DNA of 11,468 nucleotides from Candidatus Zixiibacteriota bacterium (GTDB lineage Bacteria; Zixibacteria; MSB-5A5; GN15; PGXB01), in assembly GCA_030591405.1 (NCBI GenBank), contig JAUVBC010000034.1, positions 1-11,468 on the forward strand. The letters run 5' to 3'. Shown here piece after piece: positions 6,206 to 11,468 of this stretch (position 1 is its first letter; the number at the start of each line of letters is the position of its first letter). The notes beneath the pieces are model-generated. The model did not search any database. It saw only the letters and a list, made by a program, of their open reading frames with translations, and was not told where the DNA came from. A program made the translations under genes and the position numbers.

Positions 6206-7876
6206 ATGTCGCCTGTAAATATTAATAATTTCAATCCGTTGCTTTTACATGAAACGATTTTTATATCCTGCCGAAAAGTATCTGACAAAATCGCTTTAAA
6301 AAGCAGCGAAAACCCTGATAATCTATATACATACAAAGATATCGAAACAATAACTCCGAGAATATCATCTCTGCTAAAAAACAGGGGAGTAAAACCGCAG
6401 GATAAAATTGGTCTGCTGGCGGAAAACTGTCCCGAATGGGGAATTGCATATCTCTCGATTTTATGTGCCGGCGGTATTGTTGTTCCGTTTGATCCTGATT
6501 TTAAAATCACCGAGCTGGCAAACCTGCTAAGACTTTCAAAGGTTAAAACAGTTTTCATATCTGAAAAATTATTTCTTCGATTTGGCGACACAATAAATAA
6601 TATCGAAAATGATATTGAAATAATTAAACTCAATAATATCAGAAACTTATCAAATGAAACAACCGATTCGTTTTTGTGCCCTGACATAAAACCTCATAAC
6701 CCCGCTGTTTTGATATATACCTCAGGCACTACCGGTGATCCCAAAGCAGTCGTGTTAACCCATTGCAATCTTCTTGCTAATCTGGAAGGAATAGCCGAGG
6801 CGATAAAGTTCTATTCTGATGATGTTTTTCTATCGCTGCTGCCGCTATTTCATACCTTTGAGGCGACCTGCGGCTTTTTAACTCCTCTGGTGCAAGGATT
6901 AACTATTATCTATGCAAAATCACTAAAATCGAAAGATATTGTTGATGACATAAAAGAAAATAGTGTGACTTGTATTGTTGGTGTCCCCCTACTTTACGAG
7001 AAAATGTATCAGTCGATGAAAAGCAAGATATCAGAATTGCCAATACTCAAAAAAGCAATTATCTCAATCAGTTACGCACTTTGCAAGTTCGCTTGGTTAT
7101 TTGGATTGAAAGCAGGGAAGGTTTTATTCAAAAAACTACGAGAAAAAGCAGGATTAAACAGCGTGCGTATATTTGTCTCCGGCGGTGCACCGCTGCCTGC
7201 TTTAGTGGCCGAATGGTTTAATATGATCGGATTTGTTTTTCTGGAAGGTTACGGTCTGACCGAATGTGCTCCGGTGGTTGCGGTCAATCGCTTTAATAAT
7301 ATAAAAATTGGCTCTGTCGGGCCGCCGTTACCGAATGTCGAAATAAAAATAGATGACCCAACTTCAGAAGGGATCGGCGAAATTCTGGTTCGCGGTGAAA
7401 ATAGCAGTCCTGGCTATCTTGATAATCCCGAGGCCACTAAGGAACTATTAAAAGATGGCTGGCTCTATACTGGTGATTTGGGTAAAATGAAAAATGGTTT
7501 TCTTTATATTAAGGGACGTGCAAAAAATCTGATAGTAACCGGCGGCGGGAAAAATATTTATCCGGAGGAGCTTGAAGATATTTTAAACCAATCTCCATAT
7601 ATTTTTGAATCTTTGGTGTTGGGTCGAAAAAAACCGGACGATAATCATGAGTCGATTTTTGCAATAATTGTCCCTGATATTGAGCAGTTGAGCGATGAAG
7701 GAATAACCATACCCAGCGAAACAGATTTGGATAAAACAGAATCAATTATAAAAAGCGAAATTGATAAAGCTAATTGTTTATTATCTAATTATAAAAGGAT
7801 ATCAAATATTGAAATACAATGGGAAGAATTTGAAAAGACCTCAACTAAAAAAATAAAAAGAGTGTTGTATAAATAA
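6206..7876 (+). CDS. fadD: Long-chain fatty acid-CoA ligase (AMP-forming acyl-CoA synthetase)
   Basis: 556 aa, the normal size of a bacterial FadD-type enzyme. It activates fatty acids to acyl-AMP with ATP and then to acyl-CoA, feeding beta-oxidation or lipid synthesis at the cytoplasmic membrane face. ANL-superfamily motifs are all present: the ATP-binding P-loop YTSGTTGDPK at 171-180, the aromatic/adenine motif EGYGLTE at 347-353, the ribose-binding GWLYTGD at 418-424, the hinge GRAKNLI at 447-453 followed by GGKNIYPEELE, and the adenylation lysine of the C-terminal domain, probably Lys549 in TSTKKIKR. The segment of about 280-320 between the two halves matches the long-chain group. Substrate chain length cannot be read from the sequence, and the gene symbol is a family-level name. 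No ribosome binding site is visible before the ATG at 6206, but the N-terminal alignment pattern (NPLLLHETIF) fits this start. It is followed after 5 bases by the yjbQ-like gene. Confidence 0.9.
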   Translation: MSPVNINNFNPLLLHETIFISCRKVSDKIALKSSENPDNLYTYKDIETITPRISSLLKNRGVKPQDKIGLLAENCPEWGIAYLSILCAGGIVVPFDPDFKITELANLLRLSKVKTVFISEKLFLRFGDTINNIENDIEIIKLNNIRNLSNETTDSFLCPDIKPHNPAVLIYTSGTTGDPKAVVLTHCNLLANLEGIAEAIKFYSDDVFLSLLPLFHTFEATCGFLTPLVQGLTIIYAKSLKSKDIVDDIKENSVTCIVGVPLLYEKMYQSMKSKISELPILKKAIISISYALCKFAWLFGLKAGKVLFKKLREKAGLNSVRIFVSGGAPLPALVAEWFNMIGFVFLEGYGLTECAPVVAVNRFNNIKIGSVGPPLPNVEIKIDDPTSEGIGEILVRGENSSPGYLDNPEATKELLKDGWLYTGDLGKMKNGFLYIKGRAKNLIVTGGGKNIYPEELEDILNQSPYIFESLVLGRKKPDDNHESIFAIIVPDIEQLSDEGITIPSETDLDKTESIIKSEIDKANCLLSNYKRISNIEIQWEEFEKTSTKKIKRVLYK

Positions 7877-7881
7877 CAGTT

Positions 7882-8298
7882 ATGATTAAAACAGAAGAAA
7901 TCAAATTCGATTCACAAGGCGATGGCGAAATCTTTGATCTGACCGGCCAAATTGCCGAAAAGATTCAATCGTCAGGATTAAATTTGGGAACAGTGACCAT
8001 TTTTTCACCATCGGCAACCTCGGCAATTACTACCATTGAATATGAACCTGGATTACTTCAGGATTTACCGGAGTTTTTTCAAAAAATAATTCCCGCTGAA
8101 ATCTCGTATAAGCATGATGAGACCTGGCACGACGGAAATGGATATGCCCACCTGCGGGCGGCGCTGGTTGGCCCCGATATAACAGTCCCGTTTGTTAATA
8201 GAGAAATGACGCTGGGAACATGGCAGCAGATTGTTTTTCTCGATTTTGATAATCGGGCCAGAAATCGAAAAGTTATAGTACAAATAATTGGAGAATAA
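7882..8298 (+). CDS. yjbQ: YjbQ/UPF0047 family protein (secondary thiamine-phosphate synthase type)
   Basis: 138 aa, full length for this small single-domain family. The characteristic motifs are present: TTIEYEPG (50-57), KHDETW with His78-Asp79, DGNGYAH (84-90) and LGTWQQIVFLDFDNR (111-125). E. coli YjbQ has been reported to have weak thiamine-phosphate synthase activity, and many family members carry that name, but the physiological role is unsettled. The common HTT motif near residue 44 is replaced here by SATSA. My recollection is that a subgroup with STA-like sequence followed by ITTIEYEPG is normal, so this is probably a subfamily trait rather than damage. The gene starts 5 bases after the acyl-CoA synthetase stop without a visible ribosome binding site, which suggests translational coupling, and ends 3 bases before mtnA. 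Confidence 0.85.
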   Translation: MIKTEEIKFDSQGDGEIFDLTGQIAEKIQSSGLNLGTVTIFSPSATSAITTIEYEPGLLQDLPEFFQKIIPAEISYKHDETWHDGNGYAHLRAALVGPDITVPFVNREMTLGTWQQIVFLDFDNRARNRKVIVQIIGE

Positions 8299-8301
8299 AA
8301 T

Positions 8302-9315
8302 ATGAATTTTACTGTCATTGAAGCAATTGATAAAAAGGTAAAAATTCTTGACCAGACAAAATTGCCGACTGAACTGGTTTATAATAACTATGATGATTTC
8401 CGCGATATTATTACATCGATCAAAAGGCTTGAAATTCGCGGTGCCCCGGCTCTTGGTATCGCCGGAGCGTATGCGCTGGCAGTTGCATCTGAAGCCGAAG
8501 TTGATGTTGATTATGAACATTTTTTAAAATTAATCCCAGATATTGCCAATGAAATTAAAAATGCCCGCCCGACCGCTGTCAATCTTGGCTGGGGAGTTGA
8601 TCGTGCCTTGAAAGCAGCTTTTGATTCTCAAGCTAATAGCAAAGAGCAGTTCCGGAAAGCTGTCTGGGATGAGGCATTGGCGATTTTGAACGAAGATAAA
8701 ATATTGTGCGACAAAATCGGTACTAACGGCGAGAAACTTCTCAAAGATGGCGACACAATATTGACTCATTGTAATGCCGGGGCATTGGCCACTGGCGGTT
8801 CAGGAACAGCCTTATCACCGATTTATGCCGCCAAAAAAGCGGGCAAAAATATCAAAGTTTTCGCCGATGAAACCCGTCCGTTGCTTCAAGGCGCTCGTTT
8901 GACCTCATGGGAGTTGATGCAGGAAGGGATCGATGTTACGCTTATCTGCGACAATATGGCCGGAGTGGTGATGCGCCAGGGGAAAATCGATGCTGTTATT
9001 GTCGGAACCGACCGAGTTGCCAAAAACGGTGATGTTGCTAATAAGATAGGTACTTATACCGTTGCAGTTTTGGCCAAAGAACATGATATCCCGTTTTATG
9101 TTGCACTTCCTTATTCTACTTTTTGTCAAGATATTGAGCGGGGCGAGGATATTCCAATCGAGGAACGGTCGCCCGAGGAGATAACCAACTGGGGCGGGGT
9201 ACAAACGGCACCTGAGGGTGTTAGAGTGTACTCACCGGCCTTTGATATCACTCCTGCTGAACTGGTCACCGCCTACATCACCGATCAGGGCGTTACTCCA
9301 GGTAAAAGAAAATAG
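8302..9315 (+). CDS. mtnA: S-methyl-5-thioribose-1-phosphate isomerase
   Basis: 337 aa, typical MtnA length. It converts methylthioribose-1-phosphate to methylthioribulose-1-phosphate in methionine salvage, in the cytoplasm. It belongs to the eIF-2B alpha/beta/delta-like family. Seen here: RGAPALGIAGAYALA (46-60), THCNAGALATGG around the catalytic Cys157, FADETRPLLQGARLT (187-201), the CDNMAG stretch (226-231), GTDRVAKNGDVANKIGT with catalytic Asp237, and a C-terminal ERSPEEI. These match the Cys/Asp pair of characterised MtnA enzymes. Related ribose-1,5-bisphosphate isomerases share the fold, but the motif set and length favour MtnA. A GGAG site at 8290-8293, inside the end of the preceding gene, serves the ATG at 8302. 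No other methionine-salvage gene (kinase, dehydratase, nucleosidase) is in the window, so the rest of the route or a salvage shunt must be encoded elsewhere. Confidence 0.93.
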   Translation: MNFTVIEAIDKKVKILDQTKLPTELVYNNYDDFRDIITSIKRLEIRGAPALGIAGAYALAVASEAEVDVDYEHFLKLIPDIANEIKNARPTAVNLGWGVDRALKAAFDSQANSKEQFRKAVWDEALAILNEDKILCDKIGTNGEKLLKDGDTILTHCNAGALATGGSGTALSPIYAAKKAGKNIKVFADETRPLLQGARLTSWELMQEGIDVTLICDNMAGVVMRQGKIDAVIVGTDRVAKNGDVANKIGTYTVAVLAKEHDIPFYVALPYSTFCQDIERGEDIPIEERSPEEITNWGGVQTAPEGVRVYSPAFDITPAELVTAYITDQGVTPGKRK

Positions 9316-9331
9316 CAGACTACGCCTGCTT

Positions 9332-9343
9332 TCGCCATGGCGA
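9332..9343. repeat. 12-base palindrome in the convergent gap
   Basis: TCGCCATGGCGA is a perfect palindrome, directly after a short AGCAG/CTGCT inverted repeat (9314-9318 and 9326-9330) that overlaps the mtnA stop codon. Downstream is GTGGGAATCCATCTT, reminiscent of the ends of dispersed GGGAATCCA-type intergenic repeats. It may be a degenerate repeat unit. Only one copy is visible in this window. Confidence 0.4.
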
Positions 9344-9368
9344 GTGGGAATCCATCTTAATTTATGTG

Positions 9369-9394
9369 CCCGGTTAATCCTCAGATTGACCGGG
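9369..9394. terminator. Probable bidirectional terminator between mtnA and the sulfatase-fold gene
   Basis: CCCGGTTAATC (9369-9379) pairs with GATTGACCGGG (9384-9394) over 11 positions, including one G-T wobble, around the 4-base loop CTCA. It lies between two convergent genes, 53 bases after the mtnA stop and 13 bases beyond the end of the minus-strand gene. Neither side has a clean T run, so it may act as a weak or factor-assisted terminator or simply as an RNA-stabilising hairpin. Confidence 0.6.
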
Positions 9395-9407
9395 TGATTC
9401 TATAACG

Positions 9408-11405
9408 CTAACGCCGATTTATTTTTTTACGGCCGCGGGAGAGGTAGTTGGCCATTTGAATATATGAATTAAGTCTTCGTACCATACTCTCTGCCTTTTG
9501 AGGATACTTGGTGCTTAAGTCATTTTCCAGATATGCTGTATCATTGAGGTCATACAGTTTTTTGAAAATATCTATCTGATGATAAAGAAAAGAACTTCCC
9601 TCGATCAAACCTAATTTCTCACCCTCGGTTATTACCGCAAATCCCGAATCGCTTTTATCAAGTGACAAAATATCCCGCCCCCAGCTATAATGAGTCGTTT
9701 CGAGATTTAACATCCCAAGCAGAGTTGGCAAAATATCGACCTGACTACCGGTGGTGGTGATTATTTGTGACGAATCTCCCAAAATGGCCGGAGTATAAAT
9801 CAATAACGGTATTCTAAAAGTTTCCGGCGAAAGAGGATATTTGGGCGACTGTTTATCGCAATGATCGGAAGTGAATACAAAAATGGTACTATCGAAAACA
9901 GGTTGTTTTTTAACATTTTCGATAAATTGACCAATGGCCCAATCGGTATAATAAAAACAGTTTTTCCTTTTGTTCTCAATGCTGGTTTCGTCAAATATCT
10001 TAAACTTATCATCAGGGAGCAAAAACGGATCATGATAACTTAGGGTCAGCATTGATAGTAAAAACGGACGTTTAAAAGATTTCATCTCCTCTGACATTTT
10101 CTCAAACAAAATATGATCTGGCACACCCCATTTACCGAGAAAATCAGAACTTTCAAAATCATTTCCGTCATAAAAATCGGTGAATCCATTAGCAGTCAGA
10201 AAACCTTTAATATTATCGAATTGCAAATCACCGCCGTATGCATAAATTGAATTGTAATTGTACGGTGCCAAAATATCTGCAATCGATCTGTATGGGTGAT
10301 CGGCGGCGTATCGTCTCATAATTGAACGGCCGGGGAGCGATGGGAACGAACAGAGAATAGCCGGAACACCGCGATTGGTTCTGACCCCATTGGCATAGAA
10401 ATTATTAAACAGCAAACCATCTTTTGACAGACTATCAAAAGCGGGGGAGATGCCATCTTCGCCGCCAAGCACCCCGATTTTGCTTGCTGTCCAACTTTCC
10501 ATAATGACAATAACAATATTTGGCATAAAAGCGGGACTGCCAGTTGGATGAGTCTGCCGCACCAGTGAAATTTGATTCTTATCAATTGAATCATTTATGC
10601 CAAGCATCTCCCGAACGTTGCCAAACGCTTCATCTTTATCATAAAACTGAAACCTGATTTCGCCGTCGGTTAGTGTATGACCATCTTTTAATTCTTCATA
10701 AATGGAGTGCGACAAAGTGAATACAGGATTAAGGCTCAACTGATTAATGAACTGATTGTCACAAAAAAAGGCCTCACCCCAGTCGAGTGGTTTGATTCCG
10801 GCGCGACCCCTGATAAGAAATCCAAGCAGGACAATACTACAAACAAGTAATATTGTCTTTGCTATTTTACTCGTTGGATCATGCAATTTACCCAGTTTAT
10901 GAAATATCTGTTTAAGAGCCAAAAATAATAAAACCGAAATAATCAGCCAGGTTATCATAACTGGCCAGAAATTTTCGGCATTTGAAATGGTGTGGAAAAA
11001 TATGCCGGGGTTATTTAAATATTCGACCGCCCAAAAATTCAGATGACCGCCGAAATTCTCAAAAAAAGTGATATCGGCCAGCCCCATAAATGTTATGAAA
11101 GAAAACACTGCAGTCCAAATTGCAACAAAGATATTTTGATTCTTTGATTTTGATAAATTAATAAACGGCAGATGAGATATTAACAAAAGAGGTAAAACAA
11201 TAAACGAAATAATAACAGCATCAAACCGGAAGCCGATAATAAATGCTTCAATAACAAGAGATAATGATGAATCTCCGATCAATTCAGTATAGCTTAGCAA
11301 AAATATTAATCGTAATAAAATAAACAATCCGGTTGCCAGTAAAAAGGTGGCGGCAGAGATTTTTATCTCCGATGGCAAAGCAGATATTTTCATTGGAAGT
11401 TTCAT
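9408..11405 (-). CDS. LTA synthase/MdoB-like membrane sulfatase-fold transferase
   Basis: 665 aa from the ATG at 11405. Five hydrophobic segments at about 16-38, 48-77, 91-112, 147-165 and 182-198 are followed by an extracytoplasmic sulfatase-fold domain from about 275. This is the layout of lipoteichoic acid synthase LtaS and of OpgB/MdoB, which move phosphoglycerol from phosphatidylglycerol onto a polymer or glycan. The catalytic set is present by pattern: Glu303 in IVIVIMES, the nucleophile Thr343 in NGVRTNRG, GGD (391-393), WGVPD (426-430), His458 in SYHDP, and Asp514-His515 in FTSDH. These correspond to the metal-binding and nucleophile residues of LtaS. In a Gram-negative cell the acceptor is more likely a periplasmic or envelope glycan or lipid. 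Phosphoglycerol versus phosphoethanolamine transfer cannot be decided here. The frame stays open upstream to the window edge (first alternative start TTG at 11459), but that extension is polar and unlike the family. ATG 11393 is another possible start. No ribosome binding site is visible at any of them. The gene is convergent with mtnA. Confidence 0.85.
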   Translation of the reverse strand: MKLPMKISALPSEIKISAATFLLATGLFILLRLIFLLSYTELIGDSSLSLVIEAFIIGFRFDAVIISFIVLPLLLISHLPFINLSKSKNQNIFVAIWTAVFSFITFMGLADITFFENFGGHLNFWAVEYLNNPGIFFHTISNAENFWPVMITWLIISVLLFLALKQIFHKLGKLHDPTSKIAKTILLVCSIVLLGFLIRGRAGIKPLDWGEAFFCDNQFINQLSLNPVFTLSHSIYEELKDGHTLTDGEIRFQFYDKDEAFGNVREMLGINDSIDKNQISLVRQTHPTGSPAFMPNIVIVIMESWTASKIGVLGGEDGISPAFDSLSKDGLLFNNFYANGVRTNRGVPAILCSFPSLPGRSIMRRYAADHPYRSIADILAPYNYNSIYAYGGDLQFDNIKGFLTANGFTDFYDGNDFESSDFLGKWGVPDHILFEKMSEEMKSFKRPFLLSMLTLSYHDPFLLPDDKFKIFDETSIENKRKNCFYYTDWAIGQFIENVKKQPVFDSTIFVFTSDHCDKQSPKYPLSPETFRIPLLIYTPAILGDSSQIITTTGSQVDILPTLLGMLNLETTHYSWGRDILSLDKSDSGFAVITEGEKLGLIEGSSFLYHQIDIFKKLYDLNDTAYLENDLSTKYPQKAESMVRRLNSYIQMANYLSRGRKKINRR

Positions 11406-11468
11406 AAAAAAATTGCTGAGATTACTTTCTGTCAAGCAGGTTCCAGTTAGAGTAAGCAAACAGATGCT

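Noticed and set aside
6199..6687. 162-aa open frame on the minus strand opposite the acyl-CoA synthetase start
   Set aside because: It lies entirely antisense to a well-supported gene, shows no recognisable domain and no start signal. It is a codon-composition shadow.
8065..8520. 151-aa minus-strand frame spanning yjbQ and the mtnA start
   Set aside because: It is antisense to two clear genes, Cys/Ile/Asn-rich and without family features.
11430..11435. TTGACA on the minus strand as a -35 box for the sulfatase-fold gene
   Set aside because: At the proper spacing there is only a T run and no TATAAT-like box, and the ATG would follow with no leader. A single matching hexamer is not sufficient.
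11406..11468. N-terminal extension of the sulfatase-fold protein to the TTG at 11459 or beyond the window edge
   Set aside because: The extra 18 residues are polar and unlike the family's short basic N-terminus before the first membrane segment. The edge prevents a firm exclusion.

Overview
The window looks like a chromosomal piece from a Gram-negative (two-membrane) bacterium. It encodes a type IV pilus inner-membrane alignment complex with its outer-membrane secretin, a lipoprotein with a clear lipobox, and several proteins with Sec-type signal sequences. The DNA is moderately A+T-leaning. The domain arrangement of the pilus genes and the large Ig-like lipoprotein are compatible with an FCB-group or uncultivated candidate-phylum bacterium (Zixibacteria-like, for example), but this is an impression. 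The sequence contains no rRNA or other marker that settles taxonomy.

Positions 1-3851 hold the 3' part of a type IV pilus operon on the + strand in the classical order pilN (5' end cut by the window edge), pilO, a pilP-like gene and pilQ. Gaps are 15-18 bases and the group ends in a strong intrinsic terminator. PilN and PilO link the cytoplasmic motor platform to the periplasm, the PilP-like protein bridges to the secretin, and PilQ forms the outer-membrane pore. The main peculiarity is a domain rearrangement. The AMIN domain that usually sits at the N-terminus of PilQ is missing from this short secretin (432 aa), and an AMIN-like domain sits instead at the N-terminus of the PilP-like protein, joined to the PilP module by a linker of about 220 residues rich in Lys, Val and Pro.

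Positions 3955-6090 encode a 711-aa lipoprotein made largely of bacterial Ig-like (Big_1/invasin-type) domains. It follows the pilQ terminator, has its own ribosome binding site and is closed by a second hairpin. It is probably an exported, possibly surface-exposed protein. Any link to the pilus is by position only.

Positions 6206-9315 hold a tightly packed trio on the + strand: a long-chain acyl-CoA synthetase (FadD-type), a YjbQ/UPF0047 protein and the methylthioribose-1-phosphate isomerase MtnA, with gaps of 5 and 3 bases. They look co-transcribed, but a shared pathway is not evident.

Positions 9408-11405 (minus strand, convergent with mtnA) encode an LTA-synthase/MdoB-type membrane sulfatase-fold enzyme with five predicted membrane segments and all key catalytic residues. 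The 92-base convergent gap contains three inverted repeats, one of them a probable bidirectional terminator.

No tRNA, rRNA, CRISPR array, insertion sequence, phage gene or attachment site was seen. I do not see a clearly novel multi-gene system. The AMIN-PilP/minimal-secretin arrangement is the most unusual element.
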